Source: an uncultured Glaciecola sp.
Lineage (GTDB): Bacteria > Pseudomonadota > Gammaproteobacteria > Enterobacterales > Alteromonadaceae
Reading direction: 5' to 3'
DNA length: 64,000 nt
Assembly (NCBI GenBank): GCA_947496235.1
Contig: CANMCE010000009.1
Location: 1-64,000 of the forward strand
The notes beneath the pieces were generated by a model. It saw only the letters and a program-made list of their open reading frames with translations. It searched no databases and had not been told where the DNA came from. Of this stretch, positions 45,323-54,897 are shown one piece after another. The stretch's first letter is position 1, and the number at the start of each line of letters is the position of its first letter. The position numbers and the translations under genes are program-made.

Positions 45323-48300
45323 ATGCTTGTATTGTTTGGCTCAACCGCACTCTCGCCTTTCGCTAAATCCAAACTTCTGGATCAACTATCACAACAGAAT
45401 ATTCAATTTGAGGATATTGCAGCGCGCTATGTTCATATTGTGGACCTTAGTGATGACCTAAATGATGAAGAAGCTGAAGTGCTTGCGAACCTGTTAACTT
45501 ATGGTCCAATTTCTAGCCATGAGAAAGAGTTTTCACAGAGTTTTCTGGTGGTTCCTAGAACGGGCACCATTTCACCGTGGTCGAGTAAGGCAACCAATAT
45601 TGCAAAGAACTGTGGTTTGAGCAAAGTGCGTCGAATTGAAAGGGGCATAATGTATTATTTTGAGTCTAGCTCACAAAATGCAAATAGTGTGCTTGCAGAC
45701 TTGGTACATGACCGAATGACTCAAGATGTCATTGAAGATATCAATAAAACCTCGGCGTTGTTTGAAGAACATTCACCTAAATCTGTCACTTCGGTAGATA
45801 TTCTAAATGGTGGCAGAGAAGCTTTAGCCTCAGCAAATATCAAGCTAGGATTAGCCCTAGCAGAAGATGAAATAGATTATTTAGTCGAAAACTTTAAAAA
45901 ACTAAATCGCAATCCTAACGACATTGAACTCTACATGTTTGCTCAAGCAAACTCAGAGCATTGTCGACACAAAATATTCAATGCTGACTGGACTATTGAT
46001 GGTGTTGAACAGCCAAAGTCTCTGTTTAAGATGATCAAAAACACTTTTGAGGTAACGCCTGATTTTGTGTTTTCAGCCTATAAAGATAACGCTGCGGTTA
46101 TGCTTGGATGGGAAGCCGGACGCTTTTTCCCGAATGCGCAAAGCAATATCTATGACTATCATCACGAAGCCATCGATATATTAATGAAAGTTGAAACTCA
46201 CAACCACCCTACGGCAATTTCCCCATTTCCTGGTGCTGCTACAGGTTCCGGAGGTGAAATTCGTGACGAAGGGGCAACTGGAATAGGTTCAAAACCCAAA
46301 GCCGGATTAGTTGGATTTAGCGTTTCTAATCTTAAATTGCCCAATCAGCAACATCCTTGGGAAAAAGATTATGGAAAACCCGATCGAATAGTCAGTGCGT
46401 TAGACATTATGATTGATGGGCCTTTGGGGGGCGCTGCTTTTAACAACGAATTTGGTCGACCTAATATTCTTGGATATTTTCGAACCTACGAACAGCAAGT
46501 AGATAGTTTTAATGGTGTTGAAGTACGTGGCTACCACAAGCCTATTATGCTTGCTGGTGGGTTGGGTAATATTCGCCGGGAGCATATTGAAAAAGGGACC
46601 ATTACCGAGGGCGCAAATCTAATTGCGCTTGGTGGCCCAGCAATGAATATAGGTTTAGGTGGCGGTGCGGCGTCTTCGGTCACTTCAGGCCAAGGTAACC
46701 AAGACCTTGATTTTGCGTCAGTGCAACGAGATAACCCAGAGATGGAAAGACGTTGCCAAGAAGTTATCGACAAATGTTGGCAATTGGGCGAACAAAATCC
46801 CATACAATTTATTCACGATGTAGGTGCAGGTGGTTTATCCAACGCATTTCCTGAATTAGTGAATGATGGCGAGCGTGGCGGTATCTTTGAACTTAGAAAT
46901 ATCCATTGTGATGAAGGTGGTATGTCACCTTTGGAAATTTGGTGTAATGAATCACAAGAACGCTATGTACTTTCCGTTGCACCAGAAAACATGGCACTTT
47001 TCACTGAACTTTGCGAACGCGAGCGAGCGCCATTTGCGATTGTTGGTAAAGCAACTCGAGAACAACACCTAACGGTTAGCGATAAATTATTTGGCAATAA
47101 GCCGGTTGATCTACCATTAGAAGTCTTGCTAGGCAAACCACCCAAGATGCACCGAGACGTTGTTTCCACGCAATCAAAGGGTGATCAGATAAACCTAGAT
47201 ACATTAGACATTGCAGATGCTGCACAGCGTTTAATGCAATTGCCGACTATCGCAGAGAAAACATTTTTGGTTACCATAGGGGATCGCACAGTCACAGGCA
47301 TGGTCTCTAGAGATCAAATGGTCGGTCCTTGGCAAGTGCCTGTGGCAGACGTGGCCGTGACCACATCTGCATTTGATACCTATTGCGGTGAGGCTATGGC
47401 ATTAGGTGAACGAACACCTATCGCCTTGCTTGACCATGCAGCCTCAGCGAAAATGGCGGTGGCTGAATCCTTAACTAACCTAGCTGCTGCCAATATTGGT
47501 GATATCAAACGTGTAAAGCTGTCTGCAAACTGGATGGCTGCTGCAGGACACCCTGGCGAAGATGCAGGTTTGTATGCTGCCGTGAAAGCGGTAGGAGAAG
47601 AATTGTGTCCAGCATTAGGGCTTACGATTCCTGTTGGTAAAGACAGTATGTCAATGAAAACTGCTTGGCAGCAAGAAGATGAAAATAAATCGGTTACTGC
47701 GCCATTATCCTTGGTGATTACCAGCTTCGCGGCAGTTAAAGATGTACGTAAAACCTTAACGCCAGAATTACGCACCAATAAGGGAGATACACGTTTACTC
47801 TTTATTGATGGTGCAAATGGAAAGCAACGTCTAGGCGGAAGTTGTTTAGCTCAAGTGTATAGTGCGCTTGGGCAAGAAACGCCAAATGTAGATTCGGCAC
47901 AGGAACTGTTAAACCTATTTAATGCTTTGCAAGAAATTAACCAAAAATCTTTAGCATTGGCTTACCATGACAGATCAGATGGTGGTCTTTTGACCACATG
48001 TTTTGAGATGGCATTTGCTGGTAAAACCGGTATTTCATTAGATATTTCTGGTTTAGGCAATTCTGCAGCGAGTATCTTGTTTAACGAAGAAATTGGTGTA
48101 GTAATACAAGTAAAAGCCTCGGATGTAGAGGTTATTGCAGGTATTTTATCAAATCATCAACTAGGCAATGCTTGGCACGACATCGGTACCTTAAATACAA
48201 CTGATAATCTTGAAATTAAGTACCAGGGTGCAGAAATTTTCAATGATTCACGCACTGCTATGCGCATGTTATGGGCTAATACTACCTTTGCTATGCAGTC

Positions 48301-49207
48301 TTTACGGGATAACCCTGTTTGCGCTGAACAAGAAAATCAGGCCAAAATGGATTCAGCAGATCCAGGTTTGCACGCCAATTTAACCTACGATATTAATGCT
48401 GATGTTGCAGCGCCTTTTATACTGAAAGGTGCAAGACCTAAGATAGCAATTTTACGCGAACAAGGTGTTAACTCTCATGTTGAAATGGCGGCTGCATTCC
48501 ATCGAGCTGGGTTTGAACCTGTTGATGTTCATATGAGCGATTTAGATCGTGGCAAACAAGAATTGTCTAGCTTTGACGCCTTGGTTGCTTGCGGCGGCTT
48601 TTCATATGGAGATGTACTCGGGGCAGGGGAAGGCTGGGCCAAATCTATTTTGTTTAATGACAAGGTAAAACATCAATTTGCGGAATTTTTTGCCAATAAA
48701 AACACCATCAGTTTAGGTGTGTGTAATGGTTGTCAAATGATGTCAAACTTAAAATCTCTAATTCCGGGTGCAGAACATTGGCCGCATTTTGTGACCAATA
48801 TGTCTGAGCGCTTCGAGGCCAGATTTGCCATGGTTGAGGTCACAGATTCTCCTTCTGTCTTTTTGCAGGGAATGCAAGGCTCTAGAATGCCCATCGCAGT
48901 TTCACATGGCGAAGGCAGAGCAGAGTTTGCAAAACCTGATCAATTAGCGGCCATTACGCAAAATAATCAGGTTGCACTAAGGTACGTTGATAACTATGGC
49001 AAAGTGACTGAACAATACCCGGCCAACCCTAACGGATCCGTAGATGGTATTACCGGTTTGACGTCGTTAGACGGTCGTTCAACTATCATGATGCCGCATC
49101 CAGAGCGTGTATTTAGAGCTGTTACTAATTCATGGCGTGCAGACGATTGGCAGGAAGATAGTCCTTGGATGCGAATCTTTAGAAACGCAAGAAAAACGCT
49201 AGGCTAG
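45323..49207 (+). CDS. purL: Phosphoribosylformylglycinamidine synthase
   Basis: A 1294-residue single-chain FGAM synthetase (E. coli 1295). I choose the ATG at 45323 ([18 protein letters not shown]), matching the E. coli N-terminus; an earlier ATG adds 14 unrelated residues. The N-terminal domain, two AIRS-type ATP-binding halves ([39 protein letters not shown]) and the C-terminal glutaminase follow. The glutaminase catalytic Cys is in [13 protein letters not shown] and its His-Glu in [10 protein letters not shown]. It performs step four of purine synthesis. No PurR box was recognised upstream. Confidence 0.97.
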   Translation: MLVLFGSTALSPFAKSKLLDQLSQQNIQFEDIAARYVHIVDLSDDLNDEEAEVLANLLTYGPISSHEKEFSQSFLVVPRTGTISPWSSKATNIAKNCGLSKVRRIERGIMYYFESSSQNANSVLADLVHDRMTQDVIEDINKTSALFEEHSPKSVTSVDILNGGREALASANIKLGLALAEDEIDYLVENFKKLNRNPNDIELYMFAQANSEHCRHKIFNADWTIDGVEQPKSLFKMIKNTFEVTPDFVFSAYKDNAAVMLGWEAGRFFPNAQSNIYDYHHEAIDILMKVETHNHPTAISPFPGAATGSGGEIRDEGATGIGSKPKAGLVGFSVSNLKLPNQQHPWEKDYGKPDRIVSALDIMIDGPLGGAAFNNEFGRPNILGYFRTYEQQVDSFNGVEVRGYHKPIMLAGGLGNIRREHIEKGTITEGANLIALGGPAMNIGLGGGAASSVTSGQGNQDLDFASVQRDNPEMERRCQEVIDKCWQLGEQNPIQFIHDVGAGGLSNAFPELVNDGERGGIFELRNIHCDEGGMSPLEIWCNESQERYVLSVAPENMALFTELCERERAPFAIVGKATREQHLTVSDKLFGNKPVDLPLEVLLGKPPKMHRDVVSTQSKGDQINLDTLDIADAAQRLMQLPTIAEKTFLVTIGDRTVTGMVSRDQMVGPWQVPVADVAVTTSAFDTYCGEAMALGERTPIALLDHAASAKMAVAESLTNLAAANIGDIKRVKLSANWMAAAGHPGEDAGLYAAVKAVGEELCPALGLTIPVGKDSMSMKTAWQQEDENKSVTAPLSLVITSFAAVKDVRKTLTPELRTNKGDTRLLFIDGANGKQRLGGSCLAQVYSALGQETPNVDSAQELLNLFNALQEINQKSLALAYHDRSDGGLLTTCFEMAFAGKTGISLDISGLGNSAASILFNEEIGVVIQVKASDVEVIAGILSNHQLGNAWHDIGTLNTTDNLEIKYQGAEIFNDSRTAMRMLWANTTFAMQSLRDNPVCAEQENQAKMDSADPGLHANLTYDINADVAAPFILKGARPKIAILREQGVNSHVEMAAAFHRAGFEPVDVHMSDLDRGKQELSSFDALVACGGFSYGDVLGAGEGWAKSILFNDKVKHQFAEFFANKNTISLGVCNGCQMMSNLKSLIPGAEHWPHFVTNMSERFEARFAMVEVTDSPSVFLQGMQGSRMPIAVSHGEGRAEFAKPDQLAAITQNNQVALRYVDNYGKVTEQYPANPNGSVDGITGLTSLDGRSTIMMPHPERVFRAVTNSWRADDWQEDSPWMRIFRNARKTLG

Positions 49208-49222
49208 TAGCTTAGCGTTTTT
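49192..49222. terminator. Bidirectional terminator between purL and smrA
   Basis: AAAAACGCTAGGC and GCTTAGCGTTTTT pair with one G-T wobble around TAGTA. The stem overlaps the purL stop codon and ends in T-runs on both strands, serving the two convergent genes. Confidence 0.88.
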
Positions 49223-49793
49223 GATGACGCTCTCTATTCGTTAGCTTTTGTGTGGGGTGCTTTTTCAGCAAAACATAGACAGCACCTAAGCCTCCATGAT
49301 GTTTTAAAGCTGTGTGATATGCAATCACGGGCTCAATCTCCTTGAGCCATTGATTTACATAACTCTTCATAAATCCTGGGAAGGGTTTTGACTGTTTGCC
49401 CATGCCATGATCAATTAGTAGGGTACGCACCCCTCGCGCATAGCATTCTTGAATATTTTGGTAGATGGTTAATCGTGCGTCTTCAAAGTTTAGATGCTTT
49501 ATTACTAAACGAGCATCTATTTGATATTTCCCCAACCTCAGGTTTTTATATACGCCTTCTTGCACACCATCTTTTTTATAGGCGATAAAATCCAATGGAT
49601 CTACTGGTTGCACGTACTCGATACTAAGTCCATTGTCATCTAATGCTATTTGTTTTTCTATGGCTTGTTTTTTTAGCGTCTGTGCAAGACTAGGCTTACT
49701 CGGGCTATTTGTATAGCGAGTGTTGACAGGCTTTAATGGAGTGACATCTGACATTTCTTCGAAAAAGGACAAATCCGATGCTGTTTTACTCAT
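49212..49793 (-). CDS. smrA: Smr-domain endonuclease (SmrA-like)
   Basis: A 193-residue soluble protein. The C-terminal Smr domain (residues about 95-180) shows LRLGKYQIDARLVIKHLNFE...LLIDHGMGKQSKPFPGFMKSYVNQWL and the HHGGLGAVYVLL ending. The usual LDLHG of Smr domains is here IDARL, and the typical G-x-G turn is H-G-M-G-K. The variant and the length fit the SmrA (YdaL) branch rather than SmrB. SmrA is reported to have nicking endonuclease activity in vitro; the cellular role is not settled. Convergent with purL. Confidence 0.85.
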   Translation of the reverse strand: MSKTASDLSFFEEMSDVTPLKPVNTRYTNSPSKPSLAQTLKKQAIEKQIALDDNGLSIEYVQPVDPLDFIAYKKDGVQEGVYKNLRLGKYQIDARLVIKHLNFEDARLTIYQNIQECYARGVRTLLIDHGMGKQSKPFPGFMKSYVNQWLKEIEPVIAYHTALKHHGGLGAVYVLLKKHPTQKLTNRERHQKR

Positions 49794-49955
49794 AATTTCC
49801 TCCTGTCTTGAGTGTTTACTGCGTATGAATATACAAAGCTACAATACTTATATGTTGATTCGCAATCTTTGGCTTAAAATTTATTTCGAGCCGTAAAGAT
49901 AAACAGGGTCTAGTTTGCTATCATTTAATTTTTATCTGAGCTAAATTTTGTTTTT

Positions 49956-50405
49956 ATGGCTAAACGAAATCCTGTAATTGAATTAGTGAGCTATGGTATT
50001 TATACCCAATGGGATTCACAAGATAAAGCGCTTCCGAAAATACGCCAATTCACCACGCTAATTCCTGCACAAATCGACATTGAGTTTGGTATGGTGATAA
50101 ATGTGAAGCGCGCTAAAAATAAAAAGATTAAGTATTGCATTTATCATCCTAATATTCCGGACAAAAAAGGTATCCCAATGCCACCATTCGATGGTGAAGA
50201 ATACATAAAAAGTAATGACTGGCATTTTTATTTAGGCGATACCCTGTGGGAGCCTATTGATGATAAATTGGGTGAATGGCGCATGACAATTGAGTTGGAT
50301 GGTGAAATCATCGCAGATAAAACCTTTACCGTAGAAGAGGAAATTCTACATGACGAACAAGCAAAATTTTGGATGCGCAATAGAGCAAAACCAAGGTTAA
50401 AATAA
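49956..50405 (+). CDS. DUF3859 domain protein
   Basis: A 149-residue cytoplasmic protein. The segments VIELVSYGIYTQWDSQ, TTLIPAQIDIEFGMVINVKR and the late NDWHFYLGDTLWEP followed by GEWRMTIELDGEIIADKTF describe a single beta-rich domain matching DUF3859 as I recall it. The C-terminal tail is basic. No function is known. It stands alone, divergent from smrA, with no recognised terminator. Confidence 0.8.
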   Translation: MAKRNPVIELVSYGIYTQWDSQDKALPKIRQFTTLIPAQIDIEFGMVINVKRAKNKKIKYCIYHPNIPDKKGIPMPPFDGEEYIKSNDWHFYLGDTLWEPIDDKLGEWRMTIELDGEIIADKTFTVEEEILHDEQAKFWMRNRAKPRLK

Positions 50406-50614
50406 CTTCTTCATTTACTGTCCAAATAGTCGAATCCACGATTTTATAAGCAAATTTACCACTTTTTAAACTTTCATCAAAACGCAACAAACAAAAAAAG
50501 TATAAAAAACAAATAGATAGAATTTGGCATATTTTCTGTATTAGAGATTGCATAGATTGGCACATATGCCACTCAACAACACATTCGATTAGATTTTAAA
50601 AGCGAGGATCTATT

Positions 50615-50773
50615 ATGAAACGGAAGTTATCAGGTATCTTTTATGCAATTTTAGCTGTTACTTTGTATATCTTTGCATTAGCTCAACCACATGCGAATAC
50701 GCAGGAACAACCACAGGTGGTTTCAAGTGTAGAGCAGACACAAGAACATGCTACATTTGTGGTGAAAAACTAG
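50615..50773 (+). CDS. Small exported or single-pass protein (52 residues)
   Basis: An ATG at 50615 preceded by GAGGA opens a 52-codon frame. Residues 1-26 are a basic start plus a hydrophobic stretch (LSGIFYAILAVTLYIFALAQ), either a signal peptide or a membrane anchor. The rest is a short Gln/Glu-rich tail (ANTQEQPQVVSSVEQTQEHA). A strong terminator follows 33 bases after the stop, so it is a monocistronic small gene. I do not recognise it. Confidence 0.7.
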   Translation: MKRKLSGIFYAILAVTLYIFALAQPHANTQEQPQVVSSVEQTQEHATFVVKN

Positions 50774-50805
50774 CCGTCATGTTTTAACTGTTTATTTGCA
50801 TGCTT

Positions 50806-50831
50806 AAAGCCACCTCTCTGGTGGCTTTTTT
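50806..50831 (+). terminator. Rho-independent terminator of the 52-residue gene
   Basis: AAAGCCACC and GGTGGCTTT form a 9-bp stem around TCTCT and are followed by T residues. Confidence 0.93.
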
Positions 50832-50888
50832 ATTTTGAACCACTGAAATAAGAACAATACCTCATCCCCAAACAGGACAATAAAGCCT

Positions 50889-50917
50889 TTGACAAAGCAA
50901 AATCCATGAATTAATCT
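50889..50917 (+). promoter_or_regulatory. Promoter of the Fur-controlled pair
   Basis: TTGACA (50889-50894) is a perfect -35; 17 bases later TAATCT (50912-50917) is a modest -10. The Fur site overlaps the -10 and the expected start point, a repressing position. Confidence 0.65.
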
Positions 50918-50934
50918 AAATAAAAATCATTATC
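50916..50934 (+). promoter_or_regulatory. Fur box inside a 31-base palindrome
   Basis: These 19 bases match the classical Fur consensus GATAATGATAATCATTATC at 14 positions, including the whole right half AATCATTATC. They lie within a 9-bp perfect inverted repeat AATCTAAAT / ATTTAGATT (50913-50921 and 50935-50943). Iron-dependent repression of the two genes that follow is predicted. Confidence 0.72.
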
Positions 50935-50956
50935 ATTTAGATTGTAAGAGGGTGAG

Positions 50957-51376
50957 ATGTATTCTTTTGAATTAGACTGTTACGAACGGGCAATTAGAAA
51001 CCAAGATCCTGAACGAGATATTTTGACCATTAATAAATACGTTCATTTAGGGTTATGGTTAGCTGGGCGGTGTGACTCTATTGAAAGCACTAAAAAGATA
51101 TATTTGCGTGTTGCGTTAAATCTCGAAGAAGTCATATGTGACACGTTACTTAGTAAAGATTGGCGATCTTATGCATTTGTGCAACTTCGTAAACTAAAAC
51201 CTTTGTTATTTGAAATATTATCGGAAAAACAATACCTAGAATTTAATCATAGGCTTGGTGTATTGGCAGATTTTTTTCTGGATGGTTTTAGCAATAGTCG
51301 CTTCCCCCATAGATCCAGTATTAAAAATGGAAATCCCTCAAACACAGTATCAAGAAAAGACATTGGTGGTAAATAA
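50957..51376 (+). CDS. Protein of unknown function, first gene of the Fur-controlled pair
   Basis: A 139-residue, mostly helical, soluble protein that I do not recognise. It starts 23 bases after the Fur box, with GAGG upstream of the ATG. Features are an N-terminal SFELDCYERAIRNQDPERDI, a Trp-containing helix LHLGLWLAGRCDS-like region near residue 30-40, and a C-terminal Ser/Asn/Arg-rich tail that looks disordered. There are two Cys residues near the start and middle but no CxxC metal site. The next gene, a 48-residue membrane protein, begins two bases after its stop. Iron-limited expression is inferred from the operator. Confidence 0.75.
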   Translation: MYSFELDCYERAIRNQDPERDILTINKYVHLGLWLAGRCDSIESTKKIYLRVALNLEEVICDTLLSKDWRSYAFVQLRKLKPLLFEILSEKQYLEFNHRLGVLADFFLDGFSNSRFPHRSSIKNGNPSNTVSRKDIGGK

Positions 51377-51378
51377 TA

Positions 51379-51525
51379 ATGGACTATGAACCTCTTTTTT
51401 ATTATTTACTAATGGATATTAGTGTGGTGTTGTTCATTGTAATATCGTATTTTATTAGTCGTATTTTTTTGAGCCGGTGGCACAAAAAGAATAAGAGTAA
51501 AACAAATACAGCATTTTTTAGTTAG
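51379..51525 (+). CDS. 48-residue single-pass membrane protein, second gene of the Fur-controlled pair
   Basis: An ATG two bases after the previous stop opens 48 codons. Residues about 8-32 are a hydrophobic helix (YYLLMDISVVLFIVISYFIS), followed by a basic cytoplasmic-type tail (SRWHKKNKSKTN). The tight spacing makes co-translation with the upstream gene likely. Small membrane partners of this kind often modulate a larger transporter, but nothing here identifies one. No family recognised. Confidence 0.62.
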   Translation: MDYEPLFYYLLMDISVVLFIVISYFISRIFLSRWHKKNKSKTNTAFFS

Positions 51526-51598
51526 GGCGAATTAATCTTTGTTTTTGTACACATAGGAAACATTGTTGCTTGACACTATTGATCTTAGGATTTAGACA

Positions 51599-51820
51599 TT
51601 GACGGATTCACAGCAGGCCCAATTACTTGAAGCTATCAACCAAACTATGCCGTTTGGAAAATATGCAGGGCGTAAACTTTTACTCCTTCCTGAGCCTTAT
51701 TTGGTTTGGTTTCACAATCAGGGTTTTCCAGCTGGCAAACTAGGAGAACAACTAGCCCTTATTCATGAAGTAAAAGTGAACGGCCTCGAAAATATGCTAA
51801 AACCCTTACTAAAAGATTGA
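51599..51820 (+). CDS. DUF3820 protein
   Basis: A 73-residue protein with the family core MPFGKYAGRKLLLLPEPYLV followed by WFHNQGFPAGKLGEQLALIHE. This matches DUF3820, a small domain also described as a putative quorum-sensing-regulated factor; its function is not established. The start is a TTG at 51599 with AGGA about ten bases upstream; a start further in would cut the N-terminal helix only. It converges with the sulfotransferase-like gene with a one-base gap. Confidence 0.85.
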   Translation: MTDSQQAQLLEAINQTMPFGKYAGRKLLLLPEPYLVWFHNQGFPAGKLGEQLALIHEVKVNGLENMLKPLLKD

Positions 51821-51821
51821 G

Positions 51822-52550
51822 CTAGTCCGCTTTAATAGCTCGTTTCGCTAAGGTTTCGTAAGCTGGCATTACTTCATCCACAATGCGTTGTTGCCAATCA
51901 TTCAATCTTAGTTCTTTTTCAATAGCAGGACCAAAACCTGTGGACTTTTCAACATTTGCATACCAGTGGGGGGCCCATACGCCGTCAGTATAACGTTTGC
52001 CCGCTGGCCATTCGAGCATTTCGTTTGCAAAAGGGACTTCTAGGGCATGACAAAGCTGTTGTAATACTGATCTTGGATTTTTCAACACTTCTTCAGATGA
52101 TATAACCGGTATAAGGGTTTCACTTTGTTCACTTAAAAGCGTATAGAGTTCAGCCTGCCTCAAAATTCCAATATCTTCCGTACTGACGTTCGTCATACTT
52201 TTACTGAAAGAAGACACTATTGCAGCAGGATCTCGGATTAAAAAACAATGGCGTAATTGTTTGGTCCAGGATAAGTCAACATCAGCAAGCATATGTTGAG
52301 TCATATGTTTTTGATATTGAATAGGTTGACTGACGTCACCTTCAGTGAGCATTTTTACTAGGTTATCAAAATTACTGTCTTGAGACGCCAGTACTTCTTC
52401 TTGCATAGGGTGGCGTTTACCAGAATGTGTTAGGTAAAAAGCATAAAAAGGTTCATCTACCACAGTGCAGTCAGGTCTATTTTCCCAACTGCGCATCATG
52501 GCTGTAGAAATATTACGTGGTCCAGACCACATGGCTATTCTGATGGTCAT
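51822..52550 (-). CDS. Sulfotransferase-like P-loop protein
   Basis: A 242-residue cytoplasmic protein. The N-terminal strand-loop-helix MWSGPRNISTAMMRSWENRP matches the 5'-phosphosulfate-binding loop of PAPS-dependent sulfotransferases. HCFLIRDPAAIVSSFSKSM matches the 3'-phosphate-binding segment (R-D-P...S). The rest is helical. Its ATG overlaps the stop of the upstream class IV aminotransferase by four bases, so the two are translationally coupled and probably act in one pathway. The sulfated substrate is unknown, and some family members may bind other nucleotides. Confidence 0.82.
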   Translation of the reverse strand: MTIRIAMWSGPRNISTAMMRSWENRPDCTVVDEPFYAFYLTHSGKRHPMQEEVLASQDSNFDNLVKMLTEGDVSQPIQYQKHMTQHMLADVDLSWTKQLRHCFLIRDPAAIVSSFSKSMTNVSTEDIGILRQAELYTLLSEQSETLIPVISSEEVLKNPRSVLQQLCHALEVPFANEMLEWPAGKRYTDGVWAPHWYANVEKSTGFGPAIEKELRLNDWQQRIVDEVMPAYETLAKRAIKAD

Positions 52551-53455
52551 ATTAACTGACCCGTTTCAGATTTGACCAATGCCACATATGCCTGTTGTAA
52601 TTGTTTCATAATAGGTGATTCACCGCTGCCGATGGTTCGTCCATCCACTTCAGCCACAGGTGTAAGTCCGGCAAAAGTCCCTGTTATGAAAGCTTCGTCA
52701 GCTGAATAAACATCCGATAAAGTAAAGTTTTTACAAAACACAGGAATAGAGGTTTGTTTTGCAACTTGAATCACCTTACTGCGGGTAATACCGTCTAAAC
52801 AATAATCGCCTGTGGATGTCCAGAGTTCACCTTTATTCACGATAAAAAAATGGGTTGAGTTACAGGTAGCAACAAAGCCATGAGGATCCAACATCAATGC
52901 TTCATCTACGCCAGCTTTAGATGCTTGAATGCAAGCAAAAATACAATTTAATTTGGAATGTGTATTGAGCTTTGGATCTTGTACGTCAGAATATCCTCGC
53001 CTCACATGAGTTGTGAATAAACGAACACCTTTAGAAGAAGGAGCAATAGGTTCTTTGTATTCAGCAATGATGACTATGGTGGGCGGAGAGATTGTCACCC
53101 TTGGGTCTTGATAAGGCGTAGATTTCTCACCTCGGGTTATCATTAAACGAATATGCACTTGGTCAGACATTTGATTGGCATCACAGGTATCATAAATGCG
53201 TTTCACCAATTGTTGTTTACTCAGTCCTATATCCATATCTAAAGCCGTGGCACCTTTATATAGCCGCTCCATGTGCTCATTGATGAAGGCCAATTTTCCC
53301 TCATGCATGCGAATGCCTTCCCATACGCCATCACCCAATATAAAACCGCTATCAAACACGGATATCTTAGCGTCTGCTCTAGGAAATAATTGGCCATTAA
53401 TGTTTATGAGAATGTCTTGATTGCGAGGATCCGCATGAAAATTGTGAGTGCCCAC
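52547..53455 (-). CDS. Class IV aminotransferase (branched-chain/D-amino-acid type)
   Basis: A 302-residue PLP fold-type IV enzyme. The N-terminal VFDSGFILGDGVWEGIR and the EHMERLYKGATALDMDI segment are typical. The PLP lysine is expected in LNTHSKLNCIFACIQASKAG. EALMLDPHGFVATCNSTHFFIV, LDGITRSKVIQVA and EAFITGTFAGLTPVAEVDG are the remaining conserved blocks. The substrate could be branched-chain amino acids, D-amino acids or aminodeoxychorismate; sequence alone does not decide. It is first in a two-gene leftward unit with the sulfotransferase-like gene. Confidence 0.87.
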   Translation of the reverse strand: MGTHNFHADPRNQDILININGQLFPRADAKISVFDSGFILGDGVWEGIRMHEGKLAFINEHMERLYKGATALDMDIGLSKQQLVKRIYDTCDANQMSDQVHIRLMITRGEKSTPYQDPRVTISPPTIVIIAEYKEPIAPSSKGVRLFTTHVRRGYSDVQDPKLNTHSKLNCIFACIQASKAGVDEALMLDPHGFVATCNSTHFFIVNKGELWTSTGDYCLDGITRSKVIQVAKQTSIPVFCKNFTLSDVYSADEAFITGTFAGLTPVAEVDGRTIGSGESPIMKQLQQAYVALVKSETGQLI

Positions 53456-53755
53456 AGTTGCCTTGGATGGTTATTTATATATTTGATGTTCAATGTATCA
53501 TGAATTTCAACAAAAACGGAAATGTTCTTGGGGCAAATGAAGCAGTTATTTTGATGGGTTTCACAGGGGAAAGTTTGATAAATTCAGTGATAGGGTTACA
53601 ATGCAGTTGTCGCAATAAAACGGTTAGGAGAATGCAAATGATAGTAGCAAGCCTGACCGAGCATAAGAGATAAATTTACTTACATTTTGCTCGGTTTATA
53701 ACCGGGGCTAATGCCCCCTTACCATTATTATTAACTTATGTGTTAAGGGTTTGCG
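53456..53755. other. Intergenic stretch upstream of rsgA
   Basis: These 300 bases hold no convincing long gene. An 8-bp hairpin, ACCGAGCA / TGCTCGGT, spans 53656-53695 with a 24-base loop. A short GC stem, GGGGC-TAAT-GCCCC, lies at 53704-53717. A 13-codon frame with an adjacent Shine-Dalgarno-like AGGAG starts at 53634 and ends inside the first hairpin. Promoters for rsgA and for the divergent aminotransferase must lie here. Confidence 0.45.
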
Positions 53756-54799
53756 ATGACAAATTTTCAATCATTAACTTCACTTGGTTGGTCACCATTT
53801 TTTCAACAACAACTTACCCTTGAAGAATGGGAACAAACCATTCCTGCTCGTATATTTGAGCAACAAAAATCAATTTTAACAGCTACAACAGATACTTCTA
53901 ATATTAGTATTCCCGTCCACCATTCGATGCCAGAGATGACGGTAGGAGACTGGGTATTATTGGATAAAGAACAGAACTTTTTGCGGCTGTTGGACAGGAA
54001 GTCATGCTTTAAACGCAAGGCTGCTGGCATTCAGCAGCGCTTTCAACTTATCGCTTCTAATGTAGATACCGCTTTTATTTTGATGTCGATGAATCTCGAT
54101 TTTAATCTTAATCGATTAGAGCGATATTTATCCTTGGTCAATGAAGCAGGCGTTGAGCCAGTAGTTATTTTAACTAAAAGTGACTTGGTTACTTCTACTG
54201 AAGAGTGGCAACAGCAAATTTTAGCTATGGACAACACCTTAGCCGTAATTCCGGTGAATGCGTTTGAAAGATCTTGTTTAGACACACTTTCTCCTTGGCT
54301 TAGCCTGGGTAAAACTTGTGTGTTACTTGGTTCATCGGGAGTAGGTAAGTCAACGTTAACCAATACGCTTATTGGAAAACCTCAGCAGTTAACCAATGAA
54401 ATTCGATTGCAGGATGCCAAAGGCAGGCATACCACCACCAGTCGTTCTCTTTTAAAACTTGAGAATGGTGGTTTAGTTCTAGATACGCCGGGTATGCGTG
54501 AGTTGCAACTTGCCGATTGTGAGACAGGGATCTCGGCGACTTTTGCCGACATCGAAGGCTTATCGTCGGAATGCAGGTTTAAAGACTGCCAACATATCAA
54601 CGAACCGGGGTGCGCGGTAATAACCGCGGTAGAAAGCGGACAAATTACCCAACGTCGATTAAGCAGCTACCACAAACTTATAAGAGAGGAAGCGAATAAC
54701 TCTGCATCTATTGCTGAAAAACGCGCGAAAGAAAAATCTTTCGGCAAGTTTGTAAAACACACTATGAAGCAAGCATACAAACTAAAAGGCCGTGATTAA
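53756..54799 (+). CDS. rsgA: Ribosome small subunit-dependent GTPase A
   Basis: A 347-residue circularly permuted GTPase assisting late 30S maturation. An N-terminal OB-fold is followed by the G domain in permuted order: G4 LTKSD, then G1 LLGSSGVGKSTLTN, then G3 LDTPGMREL. The C-terminal zinc knuckle is CRFKDCQHINEPGCAV (Cys-x5-Cys-His pattern). Length is as in E. coli (350). A GC-rich hairpin overlaps the stop codon. It is monocistronic. Confidence 0.94.
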   Translation: MTNFQSLTSLGWSPFFQQQLTLEEWEQTIPARIFEQQKSILTATTDTSNISIPVHHSMPEMTVGDWVLLDKEQNFLRLLDRKSCFKRKAAGIQQRFQLIASNVDTAFILMSMNLDFNLNRLERYLSLVNEAGVEPVVILTKSDLVTSTEEWQQQILAMDNTLAVIPVNAFERSCLDTLSPWLSLGKTCVLLGSSGVGKSTLTNTLIGKPQQLTNEIRLQDAKGRHTTTSRSLLKLENGGLVLDTPGMRELQLADCETGISATFADIEGLSSECRFKDCQHINEPGCAVITAVESGQITQRRLSSYHKLIREEANNSASIAEKRAKEKSFGKFVKHTMKQAYKLKGRD

Positions 54800-54807
54800 A
54801 CGGCCTT
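54786..54807 (+). terminator. Hairpin at the rsgA stop codon
   Basis: AAGGCCG and CGGCCTT pair around an 8-base loop that contains the rsgA stop. There is no T-run, so it may be a weak or 3'-stabilising hairpin. Confidence 0.5.
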
Positions 54808-54897
54808 AGCTCGCTTATTTCCAGCCAATTCCTAGGTGATTTTTCTCATATAGCCTAAGCTTTGCCATCTCAGTGACAAGTTTAACTGACTGCCAAT

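Noticed and set aside
47380-47778. A 132-codon minus-strand frame inside purL
   Set aside because: It is fully antisense to a well-conserved part of PurL and is explained by the codon usage of that gene.
53458-53673. A 71-codon plus-strand frame between the aminotransferase and rsgA
   Set aside because: No family signal, poor start context and unusual composition; only its last 13 codons have a plausible ribosome binding site, noted separately.
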